Positions 1 through 12,182 of a DNA stretch of 64,000 nucleotides are shown here, one piece after another. Every line of letters starts with the position of its first letter. Position 1 is the first letter of the stretch. Made by a program: the position numbers and the translations under genes. Origin of the DNA: Catenaria anguillulae PL171 (taxonomy: Eukaryota > Blastocladiomycota > Blastocladiomycetes > Blastocladiales > Catenariaceae); assembly GCA_002102555.1 (NCBI GenBank), contig MCFL01000005.1:434001-498000 (forward strand), in the 5' to 3' direction. The notes under the pieces are model-generated. The model had not been told where the DNA came from and made no database searches. It saw only the letters and a program-made list of their open reading frames with translations.

Positions 1-454
1 AATGTGAATTGCGCTCGCGATTCTGAGAGGCGAGCAACTGGGCAAGGGCACCGGACAGAACCATCGCTATACGTTTATTTGTGTATTTTCTTCGGGTTGC
101 GTGTGCGTTCGTTTTGGTTGCAGCGTCGCGAGCACTCGCCAGGCTTTTCGATCCCCAATGTTACCGTTTTACAAATCTTTGCCATTCTTTCATTTTCATA
201 CTTATACACACATTCAACTCTCATACCATCATTCTCTGGGTGCATTTTGGGGCTGCTGGCCGTCGGTCATAACCCCCATTTGGCTGCCAAATCGCAGAGG
301 TGAAGCACAGGTAACGTGGCACTGCCGACACGTTGCCAGTGGCCGCCCCCTTTGACGACAGTCTGAGCGCCGTCTCTCTCTTTGAATTGAAAGGAAAATA
401 GATAAAAAGTGCCAATGATCCCCTTGAGTTCATCTTCATGTATCCGTAACTCAA
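1..454. other. 5' flank of the DDHD phospholipase gene
   Basis: This stretch precedes the first gene and should hold its promoter and 5' leader. Short ORFs occur in several frames, but none has recognisable protein similarity. I see no clear TATA element. The end of an upstream gene could lie in the first 200 bases, but nothing supports it. Confidence 0.5.
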
Positions 455-3400
455 ATGTCGACCAACGCCACTTCTCCGTTGCCCGCCTCCACCATGGCGA
501 CCTCGCCCGCCATGGCCCAACTCACGCCAGCACCGCGAGTTCGCCCCGAATGGTTCTATGCGACCGACACCCCGAAACTCGACCCAACAAAACTCAAGCT
601 CGGCACCAATGGCACCCTCTCCACGGCCGCCGCACCCAACGCCGAACCCCAGGTCTGGGAACGCTTTGACGCTGCCGACGCTGCACGCCTCGAGCACATG
701 TACCAGCGCGTAGCCGCGTGGCGAGAGTCGGCCGGTGTGGCAGATCTCGTCATGCCTGGCGCATTCAACAGCGAGCCAGCTACGCCCACGGTATCCGCAT
801 CTGCGGCTGCGGCCGCGGCTGCCTCTGCAGCTGGATCGTCGCCAACCATTTCGGGTGGTGGTGGACACCGCCGCGGCTCATCTGCGCCACAAGTCTCTCA
901 CCCGCCCTTTTCAACCACGGTCATGTTGGGCGACGACCAACTGTTCGAAGTGGATATTGATCTCATGGTCAGGTATCCGCTGTATTGGCCCGGTCCGTTG
1001 TTTGAGGTGCGCCGCAGCACCTGGTTTGCAAACACGGGCCCGGGCGGCAAGTATGTGCCTGTGGACGCTGCCCTGAACCGCCAAGTCGAGCAAGGGTATC
1101 AAAAGATCAAGCCGTGGCAATACGTTGCGTCGGCGGGTGCGTCGGCAGAGTCGCTGAGCGGGTCAATGGTCTCGATAACAGGCGACGGCGCGAAAGCGGA
1201 AAAGGCCAGTAAATCGTCCAAACCAGCGCCCGCCCCATTCACGCTTGTCCCCGACCACCGTCATCCGCTGTTTGGGCCCTACCTGTCAAAGTACATGGTC
1301 TACCTGGACGACTCAACCGCCATGCTGCGCGACGACTCGCCACTCATCAAGCTGCAACTCGGCGTCATTTCCGCCGCATCCGCCATTGTCGGCCCGGCCG
1401 ACCCGTCGACTGTCGGCACCAAGCTGATTCGCGGCCACGACAACTTGCCAGCGGTCGTCAAGGAGCGCGAGGCAAAACTGGTCGAGATTGTCGCAAAAGC
1501 AAAAGCCGCACAGGCGGCGGCGGCCAAAGCATCGCCTGCCGGGTCCAATACGTCGCTCAATGCAGCCACTGGCACGCCAACCGACACCGCAACACCTGCC
1601 GGATCGGAACCTGATCTAACGCGGTCCGCCTTGTCGCCACCGGCATCGCACTCGGACCTCCGTGCACAGCTCTTGACCCCACCCGACTACCCTGCACCGG
1701 ACCCGCAACCGGAATTCGACCACCTCTTACTCGTTGTTCACGGGATTGGTGCAAAGTTGTCTGAAAAGATGGAATCCATCAGCTTTGTTGCCGACGTCAA
1801 CAACCTCCGTCAGGGTATCAACCAGGCCGTGGCTGTCAAGGAGGGCGACTTCAAAGATAAGCGCATCAAGGTGTTGCCGATTCATTGGCGGCAGGCCATC
1901 CAGTTTGCAACGCAGGCACAGAGGTTCATGAACGAGTCGGATTCCGAGTCGTCGGATGACGACGACGCCGACAGTGTCTATGGTGGAGCCGATCAGTCGA
2001 CGCCAAGGGCAACGGGGTCTTTGACATCTGTGGGCAAGCAGGCGAGCTCGGCGAGCGATTTGGCCAATCAGTCGCCATTGGCGGGATTGGCAGATGCAGT
2101 GGCGTCGTCATCGGCAAAGAGTAAAGGCAACGACCCGAGACACATTCATAATTTGCCCGCGCTCGACGAAATCATGTTGACTCAGGTTTGCGTTCAATCT
2201 TGTAAATTCCGCACTTTCGAAAGCTCACCCTTGAAACTTTCTTTGCACCCACAGGTCCCTGCTGTCCGAACATTGGTCTCTGACGTTGTCCTCGATGTCC
2301 TCCTGTACATGTCGCCACGGTACCGTGCAGAAATCATCCACGCAGTTGCCCGCGAACTCAACCGCGTCTACACGCTCTTTTGCTCGCGGCACCCGAACTT
2401 TGCCGGCCGCACGTCCATCTTTGGCCACTCGCTCGGATCCATCATCTGCACGGAAATCCTGTCGTCCATGCCCGCAACCCCCTCGCCGCCGCCTCGCCCA
2501 AACTCGGACGCAGCCACGTCGGCGGCCGCGGTGCCACACGTCGTGCTGCTGCGTGCTGTGCAGTCGCATGGCAACACGGGTGCGTCGGCGGGCGATCATC
2601 GCGCGGCCATTGCAGCCGCGGCGGTTGCCGCAGGCATGCCTGCGTTGGCCCCGCCAAGTGGCGCATCGCTCGTTGGTGTGCCCGTGCCCCGACTCGCGTT
2701 TGCCGTCGACTGTTTCTTTTGCGTCGGGTCGCCCGTGGGATACTTTATGTTGCTGCAGGGCGAGCGCATTCGCGCATACGTGCCGCCGACGCCGACGGGG
2801 GCCGCGACGCCCAAACGTGTAAGCAATGCCAGCATCAAGCGCCCACAGTGCCGGTACTTGTTTAACATCTTTTCGCATTACGATCCCGTGGCCGTGCGCA
2901 TCGAGCCGCTCGTGTCGCGAGCACTTGTCAGTAAAGACCCGAAGCGAATTCCGTATCACAAGGGTGGGCTGACGGGGGCAAAACAAGCGGTCGAGAATAC
3001 CTTGTCGAGGACGTACAATGCCGTTCAGAGCTTGACGAGCATGTGGCAAGGCGGTTGGGGCGGGTTTTCCGGCTCGTCGTCGGCTTCGAGTGCCTCTGCA
3101 AGTGTTGCGGGATCGACAGATGCGTTGGCATTGACGGAGCGTAACGTGCCGGAGGCGCCGGCGATTGATCCGTCACTGTTGACAAAGGAGGAGCGGCGCA
3201 AGCTCAAGGTGCAGATGCGTGAGAAGATCGATGGAATTGAGGTCCTCAACGCCCGGTACAAGCGCATTGACTTTGCGTTGCAGCAGGGTGTCCTTGAGAA
3301 CCCGTACCTCGCCGCCTTGTCCACGCACATGAGTTATTGGTCTGATTTGGATGTGGCCTACTTTGTGTGTGGCGAGCTGGTCAAGACGGTCGTTGAGGAT

Positions 3401-3478
3401 TCGCCGTCAACGGTGGAACAAGACGCAGTCGACGGTCCAGCGGTTGATGGCGGTGTGGATGGCAAGAAGAACAAGTAA
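455..3478 (+). CDS. DDHD-domain phospholipase (phosphatidic acid-preferring PLA1 family)
   Basis: Intracellular phospholipase of the DDHD1/DDHD2/SEC23IP family, which hydrolyses phosphatidic acid and related lipids at ER-Golgi or mitochondrial membranes. The N-terminal half carries the family WFY block (about residue 30) and the YWPGPLFEVRR block. HGIG lies near residue 429 and the lipase elbow GHSLGS has its nucleophile at about Ser636. The C-terminal DDHD region follows, with FAVDCFFCVGSP, SHYDPVAVRIEPL and SDLDVAYFV. A 69-nt intron, 2186-2254 (GTTTGC...ACAG), is in frame. Its 23 codons interrupt the conserved join between 'DEIMLTQ' and 'VPAVRTLVSDVVLDV', so it is removed, giving about 984 residues. 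Ala/Ser-rich low-complexity inserts separate the blocks. The first ATG at 455 is used; the next, 13 codons in, would also work. Confidence 0.93.
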   Translation: MSTNATSPLPASTMATSPAMAQLTPAPRVRPEWFYATDTPKLDPTKLKLGTNGTLSTAAAPNAEPQVWERFDAADAARLEHMYQRVAAWRESAGVADLVMPGAFNSEPATPTVSASAAAAAAASAAGSSPTISGGGGHRRGSSAPQVSHPPFSTTVMLGDDQLFEVDIDLMVRYPLYWPGPLFEVRRSTWFANTGPGGKYVPVDAALNRQVEQGYQKIKPWQYVASAGASAESLSGSMVSITGDGAKAEKASKSSKPAPAPFTLVPDHRHPLFGPYLSKYMVYLDDSTAMLRDDSPLIKLQLGVISAASAIVGPADPSTVGTKLIRGHDNLPAVVKEREAKLVEIVAKAKAAQAAAAKASPAGSNTSLNAATGTPTDTATPAGSEPDLTRSALSPPASHSDLRAQLLTPPDYPAPDPQPEFDHLLLVVHGIGAKLSEKMESISFVADVNNLRQGINQAVAVKEGDFKDKRIKVLPIHWRQAIQFATQAQRFMNESDSESSDDDDADSVYGGADQSTPRATGSLTSVGKQASSASDLANQSPLAGLADAVASSSAKSKGNDPRHIHNLPALDEIMLTQVCVQSCKFRTFESSPLKLSLHPQVPAVRTLVSDVVLDVLLYMSPRYRAEIIHAVARELNRVYTLFCSRHPNFAGRTSIFGHSLGSIICTEILSSMPATPSPPPRPNSDAATSAAAVPHVVLLRAVQSHGNTGASAGDHRAAIAAAAVAAGMPALAPPSGASLVGVPVPRLAFAVDCFFCVGSPVGYFMLLQGERIRAYVPPTPTGAATPKRVSNASIKRPQCRYLFNIFSHYDPVAVRIEPLVSRALVSKDPKRIPYHKGGLTGAKQAVENTLSRTYNAVQSLTSMWQGGWGGFSGSSSASSASASVAGSTDALALTERNVPEAPAIDPSLLTKEERRKLKVQMREKIDGIEVLNARYKRIDFALQQGVLENPYLAALSTHMSYWSDLDVAYFVCGELVKTVVEDSPSTVEQDAVDGPAVDGGVDGKKNK
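2186..2254 (+). other. in-frame intron of the DDHD gene
   Basis: The segment begins GTTTGC and ends CACCCACAG, is 69 nt long and has no stop codon, so it reads through as coding. The DDHD family has no insertion here, and joining the flanks restores the conserved stretch before LLYMSPRYR. Retention would add 23 residues without a frameshift. Confidence 0.75.
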
Positions 3479-3911
3479 CTTTGGTATTGGTGGGGACCTT
3501 ACAGTGGCAACAGACTCGTCTTTGTGTACCAGACAATGTATTCAGCCTTGTTTTCTTGGTCCAGTTTGTATTGTAAAATGCATTTTGCATTCAGAGTTTG
3601 GTGTGACAGATATGTATTTATCGAAATACAGCACGTACGTTCGGAATCGCCAGCCAACAGCAAGCTTGTATGTAAACCAGCTTTCCGGAGAGATTTATGG
3701 GCAAATTGACTACAAATCATCATTACCCTCTTCCTCAACATCCCTCCAATTCCCCATCGCTCGTGCACTCCCTGTCGTCCTCCTTGTCACCCAAGTCATC
3801 GTCCATCGCATCATTCCGGCCCCTGCTGTTTCACTTCCAGCGCCCGCCAGCCTTGAATTTGGTGAGTATGCTGTCGGGTTGCTCTTGACGTCGGACACTG
3901 TGCAGCGTGTG

Positions 3912-3956
3912 TTGCCCTTCGCTGTAAAGGGCCGGCTTGTGCCTCGGGTCCTGAGA
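3912..3956 (+). repeat. 45-bp dispersed repeat, copy 1
   Basis: This stretch matches the reverse complement of 49570-49614 at 42 of 45 positions. Both copies are non-coding and 45 kb apart, so chance is very unlikely. Its right end overlaps the first base pairs of the 59-bp direct repeat at 3950, suggesting a longer composite element. Confidence 0.85.
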
Positions 3957-4008
3957 ACAGAGAAACTAGCGTAAGTTACCTGAACGGGAAGAGACGAAAA
4001 GAGCCGGA
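3950..4008 (+). repeat. 59-bp direct repeat, copy 1
   Basis: It begins CCTGAGAACAGAGAAACTAG and matches 4313-4371 with 5 mismatches in 59 and no gaps. The copies are 363 bp apart. Translated on the minus strand they give a misleading repeated peptide in a 275-codon open frame. Confidence 0.88.
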
Positions 4009-4312
4009 CTTTCTTGAACGAATCAATGAAATGATGAAATAACATGAGAAGACAGAAGAACTGAAAGGGTACAGGATGCTGATGGAACGAAAGAACAGAA
4101 CAGAGCGTGAAAGGGGATACACATTGGTGAAAGGGAACGGAGACAAGGGTGGAGCCAGCACGCAGAGATGGGAAAGTGGACGACGGAGTGGAGAAGGACA
4201 GACGGAGCAAGGCCTGCGAGGGCAAGCGACAGATCGGGACGTGTGAGAGAGCGGGTGCGAGACAAGAAGGGCGAAGTTGGCAAGCAGAAATGGGAATGAG
4301 TAAAGCAACGCA

Positions 4313-4371
4313 CCTGAGAACAGAGAAACTAGCCCAAGTTACCTGAACAGGATGAGACGAAAAAAGCCGGA
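4313..4371 (+). repeat. 59-bp direct repeat, copy 2
   Basis: Second copy of the 3950-4008 repeat. It lacks the 45-bp upstream extension that copy 1 shares with 49570-49614, so the two repeat units are separable modules. Confidence 0.88.
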
Positions 4372-4389
4372 AGAGAATCAGCAAAAAAT

Positions 4390-4402
4390 GGGGGGGGGGG
4401 GG
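4390..4402 (+). repeat. G13 homopolymer tract
   Basis: An uninterrupted run of 13 G lies in the gene-free gap just after direct-repeat copy 2. Its length should vary between clones or assemblies. Confidence 0.9.
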
Positions 4403-5191
4403 TGCTGTCTCTTTATGGGTCACGGCTCGTCGGCCCATCCGCTTACGCCAACTTGAACACTGTTCCCAGGTGGCTACCTCCTGACTCGAAACATCTTGAG
4501 CGTGTTGAAGCACATGAGTTTCGTGGTTCACAATCAATATGTACTTGGGAAAAATCGACGGAATTGTGGTCAGGGCTAGTGCATTCGCAGGCTTACACGA
4601 AGGCGGGAGGTGTATGATAGATGCGTGGACAGCATCTCTAGATTTGCAACGTTATCCACACGAAGGAGCTCATGGTGCGCTTGGGTTTCAAAATACTACA
4701 TGTGCCACACCCAACACAAAGCCATGAACGCAACGAAATAGTGTTGACCAGACAAGAAACAAAGAAGACTATCCAAAACAAAGAAGCAAATTCAAGTGGC
4801 AAAAGCAAGAGAGACAAAGGACGCGGAGGACAAGGACAGATACTCGATCGATTGGGTGAGTGTGAATGAGACGAACAAAAACCAAAGAGCCAAATGAGGA
4901 CAGGATGAGAAAGAGTTACAGGCGATAAGGGACAGAGGGAGGAATATGGGCAACAATTGAAGGAGCGCAAAAGGGGGGGATCGTGCCAAGTCGACTGCTT
5001 CACGGCGAGCAGGTTCGAAAAGAGTGGCAAGACGACGGAGGAAAACAAGAGGATGGGACAAGGGGATGGGTGCGATCGTCAAGTCAATGGGTGGTTGGTG
5101 GTGGCGAAGATGGCATGAGAAATGGTATGAGTAAAGACAAAACAACGCCAACAACAGTCACACACGCACACACACATACATACTTGAGAAT

Positions 5192-8100
5192 TTAGTGGTG
5201 GTTGACGCTGCGAGACACACTCTCAAACAAGCGCTCCAAGTCCGGAGCACACCGCGTGAACCCGTGCGACCAGAAATCGTACTTGGTATCCTTGATCAAC
5301 TCGATAAAGGTGACGAGCAATCCCCATGGGTGAGGACGGTTGGCAATCAGCCGTTCGAGCAACACACGCGTGATCTGCTCTTGCAATGCATCGTTGATCC
5401 CTGCCGTGGCGGCCGATGACGTGGGCTCGGGCATGCCATTGGCTTGGACGGGCGGAGCCAAGTCGGTGCACTGGAAGAGGTACAGAAGGAGCTCGCTAAA
5501 GTACTTTGTGTGCGCATTCGGGTACCGCAGGTGGTTGGTAATGGCCGACAAGACGTGGTACCGGCCCTCCGAGTCGAGTTCTGCAAGCAGGCTGCGGATA
5601 AAGTGGGCGGTGCTCCCCTCTGCCGTATCAATCGTGATGACGCCGCTGCCATTGGTCGACGCAGGCGAAGCCGCAACGGCCGCTGCGTTTTCCGCAGTCT
5701 TGACATCCTTTGCAGCCGTCTTGTCGGCATCTTGGTGTCCAGAGAGCAGCACAATGGCATGGATCAGGGGCACGTTGTAGGTTGATCCAGTCACCTCGTC
5801 CTTGGCGCCATTGGTCAACCGGACCTTGGCTGCAGCAAGAACGGGTTCCCACTGGTGCGGGCTCAAACCGACTTGTGCAACGGTATCGTACAAGAGATCG
5901 AGCGGGACCGACGGCAGCAAGTGCGACTCGGGCAGCACGTCCATGCGCATGGTCTGGTTGAACGGGTCGGGGAGGCGCATCGACCGTGGGAATGCCGACA
6001 AGACCAGGTTGCGCAGTTGCAAACAGCCAGGTGGAATCGCCGCGCACAGGGAATAGTAGTGCTCGCATAAAAACTCGGGGAAGTCGTGCAGCAAGACCAA
6101 GAGCAGGCGAAGTGCGCCGCGGTACAAGTGGCGCTGCGGCTCGCGCAAAAAACCTTCGCGAAGGAATGGCACAAGCGATCGGAACAAGTCGAGCGACAAG
6201 CGCGCAAATACGGGCCATCCACGTTGACCGTCCTGCAGCAGGAGCTTGGGCATGAATTGGCGGTGAGCAATGAGCGCGAGCCAAGAAAAGGCGAAGCCAG
6301 GGGTCGTGGCCGGCTGGAGCACGTGCAAACCATCACCAATGGCCTTGAGCATGATCAGGGAAATAGGCTGGAACGCGGTCTCTTGCCAGTTGAGCTCGTA
6401 CATGAGCGAAGAAAACAAGCGGAAGTACGGGCGCTGGTTGAAGGCACGCTTCTCCACCTCGTGTGCGGCAGTGACACTGAGCACGACGATTGCGTACATC
6501 TTCTTGAACATGGCAAGACGGGCACGCACGGCGGGTGTGTCGATTTCGCCGTCCACGAGCTCGGGGTCCGCAGTTTCGCCCAGAGTGGCGGGGACAATGA
6601 GTCCGGGAGCCGGAGCGATTGCTTCATCGTGGTACTTGGTCAACATGACGATCAGCTTGGCAAAGGCATCAATGGCCTGCGATGCGATTGCGGGTGCGGC
6701 ATTGGCCTTGACGGCCTCGAACCAAACATTGATACTGTGCTCGAGGGACAAGCGGATGAACAGGCAACACTCGTTCTCGGATGTAAACACAAGCGACCGT
6801 TGCAACTCGCGGACCGCAGACTCGAATAACTGCTCGGTCGGACTGGGGGAAAGCGTGACCTTGACCCACTCGGTAAACAAGTACGTGAGACGGTCGCGCA
6901 CCAATAGCTGACGGTCCATTTCCGACACGTCGCCATTCGCTCCCGCGCCGTTGGTCATGGGTGAGCTCATTGCGCCGTCGTTGTCGGTGGCGGGCCGCCC
7001 GTTGGCAGAACCTTGAATCACTTGTTGACGCAAGGCCGTCAGGAATGTGCGCACGGCCTCGGGGGCCTTGCCGGCCTGCTCAAGGCGGAACAAAATGTTG
7101 ACCGTGTTGAACCAATCTTGACTGGCCGCCAACCCCAGTTGCAGGGTGACGTTGATCACCTCGGTCGCGTACTCGACCAGGTTCTTGCCCGACTCAATCA
7201 AGCGACCAAGTTGGGCATCCAAAAGCGCCACGGGAATGACTTGGACGCGAATCAATGCGGCCGTGGCCAGCACATTGTACTTGCGCTCATCCTCGGCATA
7301 CAGCAGCCACTGCACCACTTCGCGCCCCGCACGCACTGACCCACCACATAGTTCGCGCAACACGAGAGCATACGCCTCGCGGGCAATATCCGTGGTCGCC
7401 GAGTAAAGAGGCTGAAGGACCTTTGTGCAAAACATGAGCGCCACGTCGTCGCGTGAAGGGTTGCTCGGCGACGGCAAGTATTGCGTGATTTGGCGAATCA
7501 GTGTGCGTGTCTCGTTGGATGGCGGCAGCTCGGCCAAGTTTGGGTACATGGATGCTTCCGCAAGTTGCGTTTCGAGATCCGACATGGCCTTGGTAAAGCG
7601 ATCAATTGACTGTTGCAGCGTCACCTCTTCTGACCCAGCTACGCCTGCGGCACCTCCCTCTTCGCCACCACGTCCAGCAGCACCTGGACCACGGGCATAC
7701 TCTTCGTACACGGCCAATTGGAAAGGCGTCAACCCGCCCACCTTGAGCTTGAGCGGATCGGGCAACCCAGCAAGCCGGCGCTGGTAATCTGCGGAACTGC
7801 CAGGGGGAAGCTCAAAGAACTGCTGGCCCAACTCGCGCGTGCGCTTGCGCTTGAGCAACGCCGGCGCCAACTGCTCGTCCAACTCTGGTGCCGCCTTTTC
7901 CATAGCTGCACGCGCAACAATGTGGCAACCAAGATCCAAGTTATCACCAACCAACAGCTGCAGCAACTGATCCGAGATGACTTGTTCCGTGAGCCCATTC
8001 TGCAGCATGAGCGTGCGCAAGTGCGAGGCCATGCTCAGGCGTAACGGCTCCTTGCACGTGACGAGCGCAAGTGACCCGGCCAAATGCTGCGACATGAGAT

Positions 8101-11100
8101 GCGATGCTTTGCGCATCTTGACCTCGTCGGGCTCCGAGCTGAAATCCTTGGCCACGAGTTCACGAGTTGATATGGCAGCAATCGTCACGGACCGCTCGAC
8201 TACGGGCGCAAGGGTTTCGCGAATGGCGCGATCGAACGCAATATGCATGAGCCGCTTGAGGCCGCCGGGGCTTGGGTGGCCCATGAGCGTGGGGTTGAGC
8301 ACAATGTAGGTTGCAAGGTTGGCAAGGATCACATGCGCGGGTTCTTGCATCATGCCGCCCATACCTGGCGGGCCTGGGAGCATAGGGCCAATGGGTGGAG
8401 TCGATCCAGTCACCACTGCGGCAGCACCAGCACCAGGCGCAAGAACACCGGCGCCGCCAATAGCGGCAGCGGTGCCGACAACATCTGCGGCCACGGACGC
8501 TGCCAACTCGGCCGCGGGGAGTCCCGCCGTACGCCGGAACTTGAGCAACTCGGTCGGGCGAATCTCGGACAACTCGATGGAAATGCTCTTGCACAGCACC
8601 TCAATCTCAAACTTGAGATTGAGCTTGATATCGGCGAAATGATACAGCTCGACAAGAACACCCAAGATGGCCATGAGCCACGGATTCGGCGGCAAAAACA
8701 CGGTGGACTGGCTGGCCTCCTTGAGCACTTGGCAAACAAACGGAACCGCGACTACAAGGCGCTGGTGGTCATAGCCTTCAAGCAATAGTTCCTTCATGGC
8801 CAAATGCTTGTACATGATGGGCCGATCCCTAGCTAGCGTCAGCCCACCGAGCCACGAGCCGATGTGCTTGAGCTTTGTGCGTTCCGAGGGCTCTTCCCAA
8901 GCCTTTTCCGAGTTGAGCACGGCTTCGGCAAGCGTGTACGTCTCGTAAAGCACGGCCTTGTCGAGCTGCGTTGACCCCCACCCGCGCAGGAGCTCCTGAT
9001 ACAGGCCTTGGTAATTGGCCTCACGCGCTGCGCGCCGGCGCACCAGATGCGACGCAAACCAACGAAAGTACTCGAGGGGCAACAGGTTTTGCGCGTCCTT
9101 GACCTTGTTCTCCACATTGGTCAACGACAAGTTGTTCATGATAAACAAGAGCTTGTCCTGGACATTGTCGGGCGGCGCGCCCGCTTCGAGCCCGGCCACG
9201 AGCGCCTCGTCCACGTTGATGGCCTTGAATGGCTTGCTGGGCAACCGATCTTGAATCAGCTGCACAATCTCCGGCGCGCTCTGCTGAATACCGGGAATCT
9301 GCGCAAGCGAGGTAGCAAACGACGGGAACTCGGGGATCCGTAACGCAAACTGCTGAACGGCGCGGAACCCAAAGTGGAACATTTTTGACGTCTCGGTGGG
9401 GGTCTGGCTCAACCCTTCGAGAATAAACGCCAAGGCCGCATCTTGCATGGTGGTGCCCTTTTGCTTATCCGAGCTGGCGCTTGCCGGCAAAATGGTGTCG
9501 GCGGCCACCAACAAGTTGTTGGCAATCAACTGGCCCAAGAAGGCGGCCGACGCCATGAGCGTGCGCTCCGGGTAACTAGCAAAGAACTTGCGCTCTTCCA
9601 TGAATGTCGACACGGCACACGCAAACAAGTCCTGGCTGGCACGCTCTTGAGTCTGCGACAGCGTCATGAGGTGCCCAATGAAGGCCTCGAGCGTAAACTC
9701 GTCCTTGTAAAACGAATCAAAGTACTCGAGCGCCTGCTTTTCAATCTCGTCATTGAACCCGGACGCATTCCTTGCCTGCAACGACGCCGACAGCTCGGCC
9801 AAACTGGCAACGAGGTCGGCGGGCAACGTTGCCTTGTGTCCCGTGAGCGCCTTGGCAAACAAGTTGGCCACCTCGACCGACAAGGGCGATTTGGGCGCAT
9901 CGAGCTTGACCTTGACATACTCGACACAGGCCTTTGCAAACGGCGCGCCGTGCTCGCCGACCATTTCTGCAATCCAACGTTCCAAATTGAGAAACTCGCG
10001 GCGGCTCGCGAGCGCCGCCAAGTCGAGCGCATACGTGAAGGGGGTAGACTTGAGGACATCGCCCAGGACCTTGAGTTCTTGGCACACATCGAGCAACCTG
10101 CCAAGCCGACTCGCATCCTCGCGGTGCAACTCAACCATTCTCGCGCGCACCAGATCGGGGGCAATTCGCCACATTTCCTTGAGCACAAACGCCGATGTTG
10201 GTCGGCCAAGCAAAAACTCCTTTGTCAAGAAGGCAACGCGCTCGGCGTGCACGCCGTCCCAGGGCGCGCCAGGGAGTTGGACCAGGCCTAGCAGAAGCAT
10301 TTCGGGCGCTTGGATCGAGGCGTTGCTGAGGAATTGCTTGACCTCGGACGCACATTCTTGAGCCTTGAGCAATTGCAACAGGGTCGCGTGCACATCGAGG
10401 GCGTTGAGTGCCTGGTTGGGCAGCGATACAATGGGTGCTTTGGATCCCGACCCGGCAGCCACGGCAAGGACTTGTGGCGGTACCACTTTGGCCAGTTCGG
10501 CCTCCGAGTAGTCAGAAAAGTTGAACATGTCTGGCGGGGCCGACACGCACTGGACGAGCAACGAGTATTGCGCATAGGGATGCTGCCAAGGCGCCGGTGT
10601 AAACAGGACCTCCTTGATGGGAAATTTTTTGCTGGACCCCGACTTTGTTGCGCCCTTGCGATACACGTCCAAGAGCAGCTCAAACGCGGCCAAATCCTTG
10701 ACTTGAAACCCTTCGAAATCCAAGGCCTTGACCACTTGCACCCAATCAGGCGGCGCTGGTGACGCGTGTGCGTGCACCGCCGAAATAAACTCGTCCACGT
10801 TCCATGACGACCGGCGCAAGTGCCGTGGGGCGTCGTTGATGATGTGTGTCCAGGAGCCGCCCGGGGCCGTGGCTGGGTCCGTGGGCAGGTCCGAGCACGT
10901 CATGATCATGGTGCCGAGCGCGCGGCCAACTTGTGCTGGGTCGGCCAGCGCCGACGACACGAGTTTGGAATTGTTGTCCATGTGCGCAACGAGGCATTGG
11001 TGGAACACGTCGGCGGTTGCAAGCACATTGAACCCGGCTTGGCGGAGCAGGGCCGCAATGGATTTCCTGTACGCGCATTTACACGGTAAGCATGAGTGTG

Positions 11101-12182
11101 GCACAAACAAAAAGGGAGTAGGGGACAGGGGCGTACTCTTCAGAGATGGCAGAAGCGTTGGAAGACGACATGGTGGCAGAAGGATCGAACAAGGTGGACA
11201 TGGACAAGACGCGGCGGGCAATGAGTGGAAATGCCGGCGCAGAGGCTTGGTTGATGTATTCGTAGAGTGCAATGGGCAGTTCGGCCGACTCGCGGTATTG
11301 ACCGAGGATGGAAGTACCACGGGAAACTAGGTCAAGTGCTAAACGAGTGAAAGAGAACAATCAGCTATTGTGAATGAAATCAAACACGCACGTTACAAGA
11401 GAAACAGTACCAAGTTCGTGTGCAGGTTCCTGAGTAGAAAAGGCAGGCAAAAATGCCAAGCCAACGACAAACAGCTCGTGTGGTTTGGCTCCACAGGCAG
11501 TGAGTATCTTTACAAGCTTGACTCCCGCAGCGTCGCGGTCGCCTCCGTTATTGTCGTCGGATACTTGCCGGGAAACTGCAGTGAGTGCCTTGTACCAAAC
11601 CGGCGTCGGGCCTTGGAATGCGCGATGAACTGTGGCACGAATCAGGGGCACTAGGCCAGGGTACTCGAAGGAGGAAGTCGCAGACCAAGCGAAGAGATCA
11701 ACGGTGGACGAGTTGAGGGCCGAGTCAGGAATGGATCGAACAGCAAGCGTGAGGACGTCGCGCAGAAAGACTTGATGCAGGCCAGTCCGGTCGACAAGGT
11801 CAAAGACAGCCGCGTGAGACGGCGAAAGGGTATCGAAAGAAGCGAGGTCGTCAGAATCAAGTGCAGGCGGTGGAGTGGTTAAAAGCGTGGGCAGGAACCG
11901 GGCAAGGTGTGCCACGGGCACGGCCGTGTTTGAGAGGCGTGCCAAGGACGACGATGCCGATTTCGATGATGATGGGACGTTGGAAGAGGCTGCCAAGGAA
12001 TCCCTGTTGGTCGATGGATACAAGGCGTTGAGCAAGTGACTGGCCGCACCGGACGGCGATGTCGGACGAGTGTCGGACGCCGTGCGCTGCGCAGAGGCGG
12101 TGGAGGAGGAAGTGGTAGCGATTAGAGGAGAGAGCGGCAACGGCGACTGCGATTGGGCGGCGGATGACGGGATGACGGGCAT
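5192..12182 (-). CDS. CNOT1: CCR4-NOT complex scaffold subunit 1 (CNOT1/Not1)
   Basis: Scaffold of the CCR4-NOT deadenylase, which shortens mRNA poly(A) tails. Exons are 12182-11411, 11338-11137 and 11066-5192. Both introns (11339-11410 and 11067-11136) keep phase, and the total is an exact codon multiple (2282 residues; human 2376). The start is the ATG at 12182; the open frame upstream has only a TTG. Domains: an N-terminal Ser/Thr/Ala-rich region; HEAT-like helices; the CAF1-binding MIF4G domain from about residue 968 (NNLSLTNVENK, GSWLGGLTLARD, PPNPWLMAILGVL); the DUF3819/CNOT9-binding region near 1310; and the Not1 C-terminal domain near 2013 (LVLSAFPRSMRLPDPF) ending NRPHPWGLLVTFIELIKDT. 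The 5.9-kb third exon is free of frameshifts, unlike several neighbours. Confidence 0.97.

Larger units (their letters stand above)
3479..5191. other. 1.7-kb convergent gap with repeats
   Basis: The gap lies between the 3' ends of the DDHD gene and CNOT1. It contains a 59-bp direct repeat (3950-4008 and 4313-4371), one copy of a 45-bp dispersed repeat (3912-3956) and a G13 tract. About 4000-4380 and 4740-5190 are purine-rich on + (pyrimidine-rich on -). Near CNOT1 this probably includes its 3' UTR. No ORF here has recognisable protein similarity. Confidence 0.7.

Noticed and set aside
221-868. 215-codon minus-strand ORF over the start of the DDHD gene
   Set aside because: It overlaps confident coding sequence on the other strand, has low-complexity Arg/Gly composition, and is a shadow of GC-rich codons.
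3710-4537. 275-codon minus-strand ORF with a repeated peptide block
   Set aside because: The repeated peptide is the translation of the 59-bp DNA direct repeat. The sequence is pyrimidine-biased and open in several frames, with no family motif.
9443-10291. 282-codon plus-strand ORF inside CNOT1
   Set aside because: Antisense shadow of the intact CNOT1 third exon; no recognisable motif.
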